Assembly (NCBI GenBank): GCA_022843125.1 | Contig: JALHOG010000005.1 | Span: 62,001-126,000 of the forward strand | DNA: 64,000 nucleotides | Reading direction: 5' to 3' | Source: Ilumatobacteraceae bacterium | GTDB lineage: Bacteria; Actinomycetota; Acidimicrobiia; Acidimicrobiales; Ilumatobacteraceae | In this document: piece by piece, positions 22,771-31,655 of the stretch | Numbering within the stretch: the first letter of the stretch is position 1 | Layout: every line of letters starts with the position of its first letter | Program-made: the position numbers and the translations under genes | Notes under the pieces: generated by a model | What the model was told of the DNA's origin: nothing | The model's database searches: none | Seen by the model: only the letters and a program-made list of their open reading frames with translations

Positions 22771-24627
22771 TCACGAGCCGCGCCCCTCGGCGTACATCTC
22801 CTCGACGAGGTCGGCGTGGCGCTCGATCACGACGGCTCGCTTGACCTTCATGGTGGGCGTGAGTTCGCCGCCCTCGATCGAGAAGGGCTCGTGGAGCAGC
22901 CGCCACTGCTTGATCTGCTCGACGGGCGCGTGCTGCCGGTTCACCCGTTCGATCGCCGCTGCGACGCCGGCTCGCAGTTGTGGATCGTTCGCGAGTGTCG
23001 CGATGTCCGAGAAGGCGCCCTGTCGTTCGGCCCAATCAGCCGCCTCGTCGGGATCGAGCGTCACGAGCGCGACGAGGTATCTGCGACCATCGCCCACCAC
23101 CACGGCCTGCCCGATCAGCGGTTCCATCGCAAGGCGGCTCTCGATCTCGGACGGCGAGATGTTCTTGCCCGCTGCGTTGATGATCAGGTCCTTCTTGCGA
23201 CCAGTGAGACTGACATAGCCGTCGGCGTCGATCGTGCCGAGGTCACCCGTTGCCATCCAACCCTCCATGTCGACGAGCAACGCCGTCGCCTCCGGGCGGC
23301 CGAAGTACCCGGCACACACGCTCCCACCGCGCACGAGCAGTTCACCGTCCGGGGCCGTTCGGATCTCCAGTCCCGGAAGGGGGACCCCCACCGAGCCGAT
23401 GCGGATCGCGTCAGGAGGGTTGAGCGTCGCCGGACCACAGTCTTCGGTCTGCCCCCAGACCTCTGCGATGGGGAGTCCGATGGCGTGGAACCAGCGCACG
23501 AGGTCCGGGTGGATCGGCGCTGCGGACGACACGATCACCCGGGCGCGATCGAGCCCGAGCGACTGCCGAAGCTTGGCCCCGATGGTCCGGTCGAGCAGGC
23601 GGTGACGCAGGGTGAACCCGCGGTCGAGGGTCGATCCTTCGTCGCGGCTACGCACGATCGCCGCACCGAGGTCGATGTAACGCGTGATCGCTGCCCGGAG
23701 CGGTTTCGGGCGGCGGGCGATCTGCTCGAGGATCGCGTCGTGGAACTTCTGCCAGACGCGAGGTACGGCGAAGAAGACCGTCGGCCGGCATGCGCGCAGA
23801 TCCTCGGGCATGGTGGCCAGGCTGCGGGCGAACCAGGTCTCGCCTCCAGACACGATCTGGCCGATGTGGCTCGTGATCCGCTCAGCGATGTGGCTCAGCG
23901 GCAGATAGCTCAAGAATCGGTCGTCCGGTGAGAGGCCGACCATCGATTCGACCGCGCTCGCGGTCCAGTCGAGGTTGCCGTGCGTCAGGATCGCCCCTTT
24001 GGGCGGACCGGTGGTGCCGCTCGTGTAGACGAGCGTCGCAATGTCGTCCGCAGCGATCGCCGTGGCGGCACGAGCAACGGCATCAGGGTCACCGGCGAGG
24101 CGAGACCGACCATCGCCGCGGAGTTGGTGCAGGTCGAGCACGAGCCCGCTGCGGTCGAGGCCGGGCAGGTCGACGAGCCCGACCAGCCGCGCCAGGTTCG
24201 GCAGCTCGCCCAGATGGAGGAGCACCTTCGCGATCTGCTCGCTGCCCTCGACGAAGCACACGCGAGCCGACGAGTCGGCCAGGACGAAGGCCACCTGGGA
24301 TGACGAGTTGGTCGGGTAGACGGGCACGGTGATCGCGCCGATCGACAGGATCGCCAGATCGGCGATGTGCCACTCGGCCCGGTTCCCCGAGAGCAACGCC
24401 ACCCGATCGCCTGCGCCCACACCCAGCGTCAGCAGACCTGCCGCGACCTCCTCGACCGCGGCCCCGTAGTCGCCCCATGTCACGGGCATCCATTCGCCGT
24501 CGACGTTCGACCGCAGCGCCACCCGCTCCGGTTGCGTCTCGACGCGCTCGCGGAACCGCCCCACCACCGTTCGAGACGCCAGCGGCAACGCTCCCGAACG
24601 AACTGTGCCCATCGCGTCGCTCGTCAT
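22771..24627 (-). CDS. Long-chain acyl-CoA synthetase (FadD-like)
   Basis: A 618-residue AMP-forming ligase. The P-loop is LVYTSGTTGPPKGAILTH, followed by YLPLSHIAER, VWGQTEDCG, GWMATGDLGTID and GRKKDLIINAAGKNISPSEIE, with a C-terminal TPTMKVKR lysine segment. The pattern matches long-chain fatty acyl-CoA synthetases, which supply acyl-CoA for lipid synthesis or oxidation. The ATG at 24627 has GGAGGT 7 nt upstream. It lies between the desaturase and WS/DGAT genes on the same strand. Confidence 0.9.
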   Translation of the reverse strand: MTSDAMGTVRSGALPLASRTVVGRFRERVETQPERVALRSNVDGEWMPVTWGDYGAAVEEVAAGLLTLGVGAGDRVALLSGNRAEWHIADLAILSIGAITVPVYPTNSSSQVAFVLADSSARVCFVEGSEQIAKVLLHLGELPNLARLVGLVDLPGLDRSGLVLDLHQLRGDGRSRLAGDPDAVARAATAIAADDIATLVYTSGTTGPPKGAILTHGNLDWTASAVESMVGLSPDDRFLSYLPLSHIAERITSHIGQIVSGGETWFARSLATMPEDLRACRPTVFFAVPRVWQKFHDAILEQIARRPKPLRAAITRYIDLGAAIVRSRDEGSTLDRGFTLRHRLLDRTIGAKLRQSLGLDRARVIVSSAAPIHPDLVRWFHAIGLPIAEVWGQTEDCGPATLNPPDAIRIGSVGVPLPGLEIRTAPDGELLVRGGSVCAGYFGRPEATALLVDMEGWMATGDLGTIDADGYVSLTGRKKDLIINAAGKNISPSEIESRLAMEPLIGQAVVVGDGRRYLVALVTLDPDEAADWAERQGAFSDIATLANDPQLRAGVAAAIERVNRQHAPVEQIKQWRLLHEPFSIEGGELTPTMKVKRAVVIERHADLVEEMYAEGRGS

Positions 24628-24769
24628 CGTGCAGACCTCCATCGAGCGGCGGACGGCTTCCCGTGGCGGGACGAGTCGAACTGCAGCCGCTACGTCCTCG
24701 AACATGACCGATTCGGACGCCCGTGCACAGGGTCGAATGGCAGGCGCCCGATGTGCTGACGCCCGGACG

Positions 24770-26170
24770 TCAGCCTGCGGCGCCGGCGTTGCCGATCAGC
24801 TCGATGAACGCCTGGGTGAGCGATGCCTGCAGCAACGCCGGATCCGATACCGCTGCTGCGTCGCTGAGCGTTCCGACGCAGGCGGTCGTCCGGTTCGAGA
24901 CCATCGCGACGTTGAGTGCCGCGCCCGCCGTCGGTGCGAACGCGTGGATACCCTCGACACTCGCACCGGCGAGGAAATGCGGTTCGGTGAACCCGGGCAC
25001 GTTCGTCAGGGTGACGTCGGCACCGCGCACCATGCCGCCGACCACACCACTGGACAGAGCCGACGGGAGCATCTGCACGATGCCGGCGAGGGTCTGGCTG
25101 AACGACAGCGCCGGTTCGCTCCGCGAGATCCGCATCCGCTCGGACGCAGCCCGCATGAGCGCAACGGGATCGTCGCAGTTGGCCGGCATGACGAACCTGA
25201 CCGGCGCCCACTGGTTCCCTCCCCGCGCGTGGTCGGCGCGTCGGCTGCTCACCGGCATCGTGATTCTCAGCCGCTCCGTCGGTGCTCCCATCTCCCGGTG
25301 GTACGCAGCGATCCCGCCGACCGCACCGGCGACGAAGGCGTCGTTGATCGTGCATCCGTGGCGCGCCGCCGCGCGACAGAGTCGATCGAGGTCGAGCGCT
25401 GCCGTGGTGACGTGTCGCTCGGTGCTTCGCCCCACCATCAGAGGGGACAGAGGATCGAAAGACGGGGCGAGGAGGCGGGCCGCAGAGCGCATCCCCTTCC
25501 ATGCCGAACGGCTCACCCGCTGGGGATGGAATGCTGTCGTCACTGCGAGCTGAGCGGCGTCGAACGGCAGCACAAGGGCGCGGCCGAGTGGTCCGCCGTG
25601 GGCGCCGGTCGCCGTGGGCGACGCCCGCCCGGGGCGAGGGATCGGGATCTGAACCAGGTCAGGCAGCGGCGCGGCGCGGCGACGGGTGAGCAGCACGTCC
25701 AGGAGCCGGATGCCGCCGACACCGTCGGTGAGCGAGTGGTGGACTTTCAACACGAGCGCTGCCCGACGGCCGCACTCGGTCGTCGTTCCGCCCATGTAGG
25801 TGCACTCCCAGAGCGGACGGTCCCGGTCGAAGGCGGTGCTCACCATCGGTTCTGCAACAGCGGCGATGGCAGCGTCATCGACCGGCCCGGCGACGACCGC
25901 AAACGTCACGTGGTCGTTCAGGTCGAAGCGCGGATCGATCTCCCAGTGCGGCACGCCCAGCCCGAGGGGCCCCTCGACAACACGTTGACGCAGCCTCGGC
26001 ACCTCGCGTGTCGCCGCCTCGAGCACGGTCAGCAGCGCTGCCCGACCGACCGGCCGATCGAGCACGATCGCCGCGACGATCGTGGTGCGCAGATGCGGGT
26101 TGCGTTCGATGTCCCAGAGCGTCGCGTCGGTCGGGTTGAGACGCGACGGCGGCACGGCGACGGAGGTCAT
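24770..26170 (-). CDS. Wax ester synthase / diacylglycerol acyltransferase (WS/DGAT)
   Basis: A 466-residue acyltransferase of the WS/DGAT family, which makes wax esters or triacylglycerol from acyl-CoA. The catalytic motif HHSLTDG lies at about residues 144-150, after the N-terminal LNPTDATLWDIE. Further signatures are NDAFVAGAVGGIAAYH, NQWAPVRFVMP and VTLTNVPGFTEP near the C-terminus. Start ATG 26170 fits family length; ATG 26209 would add 13 residues. Neighbouring FadD and desaturase genes suggest storage-lipid synthesis. Confidence 0.9.
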   Translation of the reverse strand: MTSVAVPPSRLNPTDATLWDIERNPHLRTTIVAAIVLDRPVGRAALLTVLEAATREVPRLRQRVVEGPLGLGVPHWEIDPRFDLNDHVTFAVVAGPVDDAAIAAVAEPMVSTAFDRDRPLWECTYMGGTTTECGRRAALVLKVHHSLTDGVGGIRLLDVLLTRRRAAPLPDLVQIPIPRPGRASPTATGAHGGPLGRALVLPFDAAQLAVTTAFHPQRVSRSAWKGMRSAARLLAPSFDPLSPLMVGRSTERHVTTAALDLDRLCRAAARHGCTINDAFVAGAVGGIAAYHREMGAPTERLRITMPVSSRRADHARGGNQWAPVRFVMPANCDDPVALMRAASERMRISRSEPALSFSQTLAGIVQMLPSALSSGVVGGMVRGADVTLTNVPGFTEPHFLAGASVEGIHAFAPTAGAALNVAMVSNRTTACVGTLSDAAAVSDPALLQASLTQAFIELIGNAGAAG

Positions 26171-26259
26171 CGGTGGACGACGTGCGCTCACGATCCGATC
26201 GTGCGACATCGATCGCCCCGTGACACGGGTCTTCGTGCCCTTCGGCGCCGGGCAACGAG

Positions 26260-27237
26260 TCAGCGCCGCGGTTCCGGCGTTCCGCCGGCGAGCACCACTG
26301 CGGCGACGTCGGTGTCGACGTTCGAACTCGTCATGGTGACCCCAACCCGCGCGCCGGACCAGTCGGGGGCCTCCTGCATCAGCGCTGCGAGCGCCGCCGC
26401 TCCTGACGGGCACGGGAGCTGGTGGGTCGAGCGGAAACAGAGCCGCATCGCGTCGGTCGCGGCAGCATCGCTGATCTGGACCACCCGGGTGAGCCCGGCG
26501 AGCATCGCTGCGACCGCGTCCGGATCCGGGACGCGGCAGGCGACGCCGTCGATCAGGGTGTCAGCCGTGGCGGTCGACACCGCGTGACCGGCCTCGAACG
26601 AGAGCGCCGTGGCGGGGGCACGCTCGCTGACCACCCCGATGATCCGGGTCGGCAGGCCGAGCAGGTCGCGCACAGCGACGAATGCGTTTGCGCCCGACCC
26701 CATGCCGATCGGCACGAACACCGCATCGAGCGCACCAGCAGCGTCGAACAACTCCTTGGCGTACGTCGCGACTCCGGCGACGAGGTCCGGGTGGTACGAG
26801 GGCACGGCCTCGAACCCACGCTCGGCAGCGAGATCGACGCTGAACTCGCGAGCCTCCTGGAAGTCCGCACCGTGCACGATCAGCTCGGCGCCGAAGCTCC
26901 GCATCGCATCGTTCTTCTCCGGACTGTTGTGGTGCGGCACCACGATCACCACGGGGAGCTCGTGCTGCCGACCGGCGAACGCGAGGCTCTGGCCATGGTT
27001 GCCACGGGTGGCCGAGACGATGCCCTTGACGTGCGGCCGCTCGCGGACCAGGCGGTCGACGTAGACGAGACCACCGCGAACCTTGAACGCACCCGTGGGC
27101 GTGGCGTTCTCGTGCTTCACCCACACCTCGGCCCCGAGCGCCTCCGCGAGCAACGGCCACGCGTACTGGGGAGTGGGCCGCATCGACCGGTACACGACCT
27201 CCTGTGCGGAGGCGAGGGTGGCGGCATCGAGCGACAT
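26260..27237 (-). CDS. PLP-dependent threonine dehydratase-like enzyme (second paralogue)
   Basis: A 325-residue fold-type II PLP enzyme. The PLP lysine lies in NATPTGAFKVRGGLVY, followed by SATRGNHGQSLAFAG and the phosphate loop VPIGMGSGANAF. The N-terminal RPTPQYAWPLLAEAL is typical of catabolic threonine dehydratase-like proteins. No ACT domain is present. It shares fold but limited detail with the 1929-2852 protein, so the two probably differ in substrate. The ATG at 27237 is chosen; just upstream lies a perfect 14-bp palindrome. Confidence 0.8.
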   Translation of the reverse strand: MSLDAATLASAQEVVYRSMRPTPQYAWPLLAEALGAEVWVKHENATPTGAFKVRGGLVYVDRLVRERPHVKGIVSATRGNHGQSLAFAGRQHELPVVIVVPHHNSPEKNDAMRSFGAELIVHGADFQEAREFSVDLAAERGFEAVPSYHPDLVAGVATYAKELFDAAGALDAVFVPIGMGSGANAFVAVRDLLGLPTRIIGVVSERAPATALSFEAGHAVSTATADTLIDGVACRVPDPDAVAAMLAGLTRVVQISDAAATDAMRLCFRSTHQLPCPSGAAALAALMQEAPDWSGARVGVTMTSSNVDTDVAAVVLAGGTPEPRR

Positions 27238-27242
27238 GCCGA

Positions 27243-27256
27243 CACGGTGCACCGTG
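27243..27256. promoter_or_regulatory. Perfect 14-bp palindrome before the second dehydratase gene
   Basis: CACGGTGCACCGTG is fully self-complementary and ends 5 nt before the ATG at 27237. It may be an operator or a small mRNA structure at the start site; the regulator is unknown. Confidence 0.4.
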
Positions 27257-27337
27257 CAACCGACCCCCGTCAAACCAGCCAGGTCCCGATTGCGTTCGGA
27301 TCCGCCATTCCGACCCATCACGATGCCACGACGCGAC

Positions 27338-27368
27338 GAGGCCCCAATCCCGTGGGGATTGGGGCCTC
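27338..27368 (-). terminator. Strong hairpin downstream of tRNA-Gly
   Basis: A 13-bp perfect stem (27338-27350 with 27356-27368) with a 5-nt loop, just after the 3' end of tRNA-Gly on the minus strand. It probably terminates the tRNA transcript and also separates it from the dehydratase gene. Confidence 0.75.
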
Positions 27369-27375
27369 ATTCTCG

Positions 27376-27448
27376 AGCGGACGACGGGATTCGAACCCGC
27401 GACCCTCACCTTGGCAAGGTGATGCTCTACCAGCTGAGCCACGTCCGC
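27376..27448 (-). tRNA. tRNA-Gly (GCC)
   Basis: On the minus strand: acceptor GCGGACG/CGTCCGC with discriminator T, a D arm with AGCTGGTAGAGC, anticodon stem CACCT/AGGTG with loop TGCCA-centred (anticodon GCC), and T loop TTCGAAT. The 3' CCA is not encoded. Confidence 0.96.
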
Positions 27449-27522
27449 GTTGCGACCTGCGAATCTACCAGCGCACCGCGCGAGTTCCCACCCGGATCGA
27501 TCGAGACGGGCCCGCGACGGGC

Positions 27523-28452
27523 CTAGTCAGGTGCTTCGGAGAGCGTGGCAGCCCTGACCGACTCGACCCGGGCGTTGATCGTGATCGCCGCCAACGAGAC
27601 GAGCACGATCGATGCGCCGATCGCCTGGACACCGCTCATTCGCTGATCCAGCCACAGCCATGCAGCGACCGCCGAGACCACCGGCGAGGCGAGCGTGAGG
27701 AGCGCGGCGACCGTCACTTCGAGATGGCGGGCGGCCCAGGTCATGAGGCCGTGGCCGAGCACGCCCGGCCCGAGCACCATCGCGACCAGGAACCACCAGT
27801 CGTCACCCTGCACCGCCCCGAGATCGTCGGCGATCAGCAGACACGGAGGAACCGCGACGGCTGCTGCGATCACCGTGATCGTCGCGATCAGCGACCACGA
27901 GTCGACACCCGCGTCGCGGAGTCGCTTGGTGCGCAGGAAGTAGACGGTCCAGATCAAGAGACTGATGAGCGCCAGAAAGTCGCCCCACAGCCCGGCCTCG
28001 CCCGAATTGCCGGCCCCGAGCACGACCACGACGATCCCCACCAGGGAGGCGGCGACCGCCACGTACTGCCGGCCCCGGATCCGCTCGTTGTAGAGGAACC
28101 GGGCGACGAGCACCACGAGCACCGGCAACAGGTTGCTGATCAGTGTCGCATTGGCGACGCTCGTGTTCTTCACGGCTTCGAAACCGATGATGAGGGTCAC
28201 CCCGAACAGCGCACCGGGCAGCAGCGCCTGACGGAACAGGGCTCGACTGAACCGTGCCCCCAGCGCCAGGGAGACAGCGACGATCGCGGGTGTACCCAGC
28301 GCGAACCGGTACACGATGACCGTCGGCGCCGACACGTCCATGGCTCGGACGAACACGGGGCCGAGCCCCCAGAAGAAGACAGCGATCGAGGCCGCGATGA
28401 GCCCGAGTTCACCCGCCGTGCGCTGCCGCGCCGCCGGGAGGGCCGTCGTCAC
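27523..28452 (-). CDS. EamA-family (DMT superfamily) transporter
   Basis: A 309-residue protein with ten hydrophobic helices arranged as two EamA repeats. The first runs from GLIAASIAVFFWGLGPVFVRA to VAVAASLVGIVVVVLGAG, the second from GDFLALISLLIWTVYFLRTK to VQAIGASIVLVSLAAITI. It is likely an exporter or importer of small metabolites; the substrate cannot be read. The start is GTG at 28452 and overlaps the stop of the small upstream gene (GTGA), so they are coupled. Confidence 0.88.
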   Translation of the reverse strand: MTTALPAARQRTAGELGLIAASIAVFFWGLGPVFVRAMDVSAPTVIVYRFALGTPAIVAVSLALGARFSRALFRQALLPGALFGVTLIIGFEAVKNTSVANATLISNLLPVLVVLVARFLYNERIRGRQYVAVAASLVGIVVVVLGAGNSGEAGLWGDFLALISLLIWTVYFLRTKRLRDAGVDSWSLIATITVIAAAVAVPPCLLIADDLGAVQGDDWWFLVAMVLGPGVLGHGLMTWAARHLEVTVAALLTLASPVVSAVAAWLWLDQRMSGVQAIGASIVLVSLAAITINARVESVRAATLSEAPD

Positions 28453-28679
28453 GAAGACCGTTGGTCGCCCGGACGCAGATCGATGCGGAGGGTCAGAATG
28501 CCATCCTCGATGCTTGCGTCGGCGTCGCCGATGATGGCGAAATCCTGGTAATCGTGCTTGGCCTGGGTGATGAACGCCTGGCGCTCCTCCCCGGCCACCG
28601 GCGGGAGAGGACGGCGCTTCACGGCCTGTGCCCGCTCCCGGAAGCGAGCGGTCATCGCAGCGGTGTCGAGCTCAGCCAT
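28449..28679 (-). CDS. Small soluble protein of unknown function, 76 residues
   Basis: A short acidic/basic mixed protein: TARFRERAQAVKRRPLPPV and then AKHDYQDFAIIGDADASIED, ending DLRPGDQRSS. No membrane helix or known domain is visible. The DYQDFAIIGDA pattern looks structured rather than random. TACGCT lies 8 nt before its ATG and its stop overlaps the transporter start, so it is probably the first gene of a two-gene transcript. Confidence 0.65.
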   Translation of the reverse strand: MAELDTAAMTARFRERAQAVKRRPLPPVAGEERQAFITQAKHDYQDFAIIGDADASIEDGILTLRIDLRPGDQRSS

Positions 28680-28718
28680 GCGGCCCGAGCGTACCCGCCA
28701 CGGTCCGGTGCCGGTGTG

Positions 28719-29411
28719 TCAACCGGGCGGGCGATCTCCGTGCCGGTACTCGCGCAGCTCCGAATCGATCTCGAGCATCGCGGCGGCCATCAGGTCGGGG
28801 TCGATCTCGCGCTCCGGTCGAGCATCGGGGACCGGGAGGCCGGACGGCGCATCCACCAAGTTCACGCGCGGACGTTGCTGCAGCCGTACCGAGGGCACGA
28901 CGGGAGGCCCGAACCCCGAGCCAGTCGCGTTGTGCCCGCGGGCCATGGCCGCCGTCGCATCGGCTGGCGTTCCGTGCCGATTCGACAGCAACGGATCGCC
29001 CGGGATCGCTCGGGGAGCATCGTGCAGATCATCGAAGCCGGACGCCGTCGGACCGGCGTCGAACGCTGCGTCGATCTCGGGTGGGGCCGCGCTCGGCTGG
29101 AGCGGCTCGGCGCCGTCAGGGCGCACCTCGTCCAACCGTCGGCGCTGCCACACCGGATCGCCGCGACGCCACGCGCGTTCACCCATCAGCTCGAGCGGAG
29201 CGAGGACCTCGGGGTCGGGCCGGGTGACCCGATGCAACCAGACGGCGAGCATCACGAGACCGATTCCGATCGAGATGAGCAATGCGATGATCGCGGTCAC
29301 CCGCCGTGTCCCGTCAGGATCGCCCACCACGGCGACGATCACGGGCGCGACGGCTCCCCATCGGGCGCCGACTGCGCCGGATCGGGTTGGGGGTGTGCAC
29401 TCGATCGCCAC
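28719..29411 (-). CDS. Membrane-anchored protein of unknown function
   Basis: A 230-residue protein with a hydrophobic helix TAIIALLISIGIGLVMLAVWL and a long hydrophilic, proline- and arginine-rich cytoplasmic part ending PDLMAAAMLEIDSELREYR. No domain is recognised. The GTG at 29411 is supported by CATACT 9 nt upstream. The GTG at 29300, directly before the helix, is a credible alternative that would remove 37 residues. Confidence 0.55.
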   Translation of the reverse strand: MAIECTPPTRSGAVGARWGAVAPVIVAVVGDPDGTRRVTAIIALLISIGIGLVMLAVWLHRVTRPDPEVLAPLELMGERAWRRGDPVWQRRRLDEVRPDGAEPLQPSAAPPEIDAAFDAGPTASGFDDLHDAPRAIPGDPLLSNRHGTPADATAAMARGHNATGSGFGPPVVPSVRLQQRPRVNLVDAPSGLPVPDARPEREIDPDLMAAAMLEIDSELREYRHGDRPPG

Positions 29412-29441
29412 GCTCGCTCCAGTATGCCCCGTCGCCGCCCG

Positions 29442-30212
29442 TCACCGCTGGTGACCGGTGCACCAGACGGTGGTGCGGCCGCCGACGGTGTCGCGCCGAA
29501 GCGCGGCGCCGTCGCGCGGACAGGACGGCAGCGCCGCACGAACGGCGGGTGAGATCGCCCCTCGATGGCTCCCGCCGCGGCGCAGCATCGCCGACAGGTG
29601 CCGTCGAGCCGCGTGAGCGAGCGCTGCGACTTCGTCGTCGGAGAGGGAGTTGGCCGGACGCATCGGGGCGATCCCGGCTTGCCACAGCACCTCGTCCGCG
29701 CAGAGGTTCCCGAAACCGGCGATCGCTTGCTGGTCGAGGAGCACCACTTTCACCGGAGAGCGACGAGACCCGAGCAGGGCCGACCACTGGCGGGGTCGCA
29801 GCGACATGAAGTCGGGCCCGAGCTGATCGAGGGTCGGATCGAGTGTGAAGCGCGCCCACCGGCGCGGATCGTTGACACGGAACGCTCCTTCGTCGGCGAA
29901 CCGCACCGTGAGGCGATCCCACGCCGGATCGTCACGTCCGCTTCCGTACTCGAGCTTGCCGATCGGAGCGGCACCATCGACGACGACACGCCCGGTCATC
30001 CCGAAGTGGAGTCCGAGTACCAGCGCCGGCTCGAGATCGATCAGCACGAGCTTGCCGTGTCGCCGCACCGAGACCACACGTCGCCCGGGCACCAGCGAGG
30101 TGATCGCCTCCGCCTCGCCCTGGCGGCTGTCGACGTCGACGGTGTCGACGGTGCGGCCCGCGCACCGTTCCAGCGCACGCCGGTAGATCTCGGCCTCGAG
30201 CCCTTCGGGCAT
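29442..30212 (-). CDS. Fpg/Nei-family DNA glycosylase
   Basis: A 256-residue base-excision glycosylase/AP lyase. It starts MPEGLEAEIYRRAL, so Pro-2 and Glu-3 (catalytic in this family) are present. The H2TH segment is seen in QQAIAGFGNLCADEVLWQAGI. The C-terminal zinc finger is degenerate: the usual CxxC...CxxC is CPRD...WCTGH, so two cysteines are replaced by Asp and His. It may act on oxidised bases, but substrate range (Fpg or Nei-like) is undetermined. The stop lies 30 nt before the unknown membrane-anchored gene (GTG 29411) on the same strand. Confidence 0.87.
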   Translation of the reverse strand: MPEGLEAEIYRRALERCAGRTVDTVDVDSRQGEAEAITSLVPGRRVVSVRRHGKLVLIDLEPALVLGLHFGMTGRVVVDGAAPIGKLEYGSGRDDPAWDRLTVRFADEGAFRVNDPRRWARFTLDPTLDQLGPDFMSLRPRQWSALLGSRRSPVKVVLLDQQAIAGFGNLCADEVLWQAGIAPMRPANSLSDDEVAALAHAARRHLSAMLRRGGSHRGAISPAVRAALPSCPRDGAALRRDTVGGRTTVWCTGHQR

Positions 30213-30223
30213 GCGCGAAGCGG

Positions 30224-31393
30224 TCAGCCGACCGCAGCGAGGAACTTGGCGATCGGCTCGCCGACGAGGTCGAAGTGGATCAGGAACGCGTCGTGCCCGT
30301 GCGGCGAGTCGATCTCGATGTAGGTCGACGGGAGGCCGGTACGACTCAGCAAACGGGACATCTGACGCTGCTGGTACGGCGGGTACAGGATGTCGCTGTT
30401 GATACCGATCGTGAGGTTCGGCACACGGATGCGGCCCATCGCCGATTCGAGGCTCCCCCGGCTGCGGGCGACGTCGTGGAGATCCATCGCCTTGCCGATC
30501 ACGAGGTAGCTGTTGGCGTCGAATCGCCGCACCAGCTTGTCGCCGTGGTAGTGCAGGTAGCGCTCGACCTCGAACTCCTGCCACAGCCCGAAGGTGTCAC
30601 CCATCTGCGCCCGGTCGGTGAGCTCGCGGCCGAATCGATCGGTGAACGCGTTGTCGCTGCGGAACGTCACCTGCGCCACCTGTCGCGCGATCGCGAGCCC
30701 CTCGGCCGGACCGTCACCCGGGTCGGCGCCGTAGTAGTCACCGCCGCGCCAGCGCGGGTCGAGCCGGATCGCGCGACGCCCGATCACACCCCACGCGATC
30801 TGCTGCGCACTCGACTGCATGCACGACGCGATCGGCACGATCGAGCCCACACGCTCGGGATACGTGATCGCCCACTCGAGCACCTGCATGCCGCCCATCG
30901 AGCCACCGATGACCGATCGCCAGCGTTCGATCCCCAGATGGTTCATCATGCGACGCTGGTGCCGAACCATGTCACGGATCGTGAGGACCGGGAATCGCGA
31001 CCCGTACGGCAGGCCGTCATCAGGATGCGGCGACGCCGGGCCGGTACTCCCCTGGCATCCACCGAGCACGTTGGCACACACGACGAACCAGCGATTGGTG
31101 TCGATGTGCTTGCCCGGGCCGATGCAGTCATCCCACCAACCCGGCGTGGGATGGCCCGGGCCGGCCCGACCCGCAGCGTGGGAGTCGCCGGTCCAGGCGT
31201 GGCACACGAGGATGGCGTTCGAGGCGTCGGAGTTGAGTTCGCCCCACGTCTCATAGGCGATCACGACGTCGCGCAGCACTGCGCCACTCTCGACCGCGAA
31301 CGGATGCTCGGTCGCGAACGTGTGGAACCGGCGACAGCCCGGTTCGTCACCGGGGCACCACGCACCGGTCACCGGCAACGGGTCGTTCGGCAT
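30224..31393 (-). CDS. metX: Homoserine O-acetyltransferase MetX
   Basis: A 389-residue alpha/beta-hydrolase acyltransferase that acetylates (or succinylates) homoserine in methionine synthesis. Signatures are YETWGELNSDASNAILVCHAWTGDSHAAG (split across two strands), NVLGGCQGSTGP, the nucleophile elbow GGSMGGMQ, the Asp in INSDILYPPYQQ, and the His in SPHGHDAFL. A SAM-riboswitch-like leader lies upstream, as expected for a methionine gene. ATG at 31393 has AGGAG-like sequence nearby. The longer frame runs into the leader RNA. Confidence 0.94.
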   Translation of the reverse strand: MPNDPLPVTGAWCPGDEPGCRRFHTFATEHPFAVESGAVLRDVVIAYETWGELNSDASNAILVCHAWTGDSHAAGRAGPGHPTPGWWDDCIGPGKHIDTNRWFVVCANVLGGCQGSTGPASPHPDDGLPYGSRFPVLTIRDMVRHQRRMMNHLGIERWRSVIGGSMGGMQVLEWAITYPERVGSIVPIASCMQSSAQQIAWGVIGRRAIRLDPRWRGGDYYGADPGDGPAEGLAIARQVAQVTFRSDNAFTDRFGRELTDRAQMGDTFGLWQEFEVERYLHYHGDKLVRRFDANSYLVIGKAMDLHDVARSRGSLESAMGRIRVPNLTIGINSDILYPPYQQRQMSRLLSRTGLPSTYIEIDSPHGHDAFLIHFDLVGEPIAKFLAAVG

Positions 31394-31422
31394 CTGCTCC
31401 TGTCGCTCCTCGATCGTGTCAG

Positions 31423-31446
31423 GGGTCCATTTGCGAGGATGGACCC
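31423..31446 (-). other. Hairpin between riboswitch and metX start
   Basis: The arms 31423-31430 and 31439-31446 pair over 8 bp, with an 8-nt loop. It may be the expression platform of the leader RNA. There is no T-run, so translational control is as likely as termination. Confidence 0.45.
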
Positions 31447-31479
31447 GGTTGCATCGCGAGCGGCGCAGAACGCCGGTTT

Positions 31480-31605
31480 GCCGGGCTGTCGGCCGCATGT
31501 CCTGCCGCGGGTTGCCCAGCGACGGGGAGGCACCTTGGGGGCGTGGCCCAGGTTGCCGGGCCCGGCGAACCGGGCCGCTCTTGATGCACGCCGCAATCTA
31601 GCAGG
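31480..31605 (-). promoter_or_regulatory. SAM riboswitch (SAM-I/SAM-IV clan) of metX
   Basis: On the minus strand the conserved core appears in order: ATCAAGAG (31578-31585), a 7-bp stem capped by TTCG (31559-31576), CGGCAACC (31551-31558), a further hairpin (31532-31553) and GGTGC (31530-31534). These are the SAM-I/SAM-IV clan landmarks. I could not resolve the closing P1 stem, so the ends are approximate. It lies in the leader of metX and should repress it when SAM is abundant. Confidence 0.78.
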
Positions 31606-31642
31606 AGCGCGACCAGAGCTGACCACCCGTTCGGAGCCCGGC

Positions 31643-31648
31643 TACCCT
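31643..31648 (+). promoter_or_regulatory. Putative -10 element (TACCCT) of the saccharopine-dehydrogenase-like gene
   Basis: TACCCT lies 7 nt before the ATG at 31656, matching TANNNT and leaderless spacing. Confidence 0.5.
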
Positions 31649-31655
31649 CGTGTCC

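Noticed and set aside
27204-28551. Long plus-strand frame opposite the EamA gene and tRNA-Gly
   Set aside because: It crosses a tRNA and is antisense to a clear ten-helix transporter.
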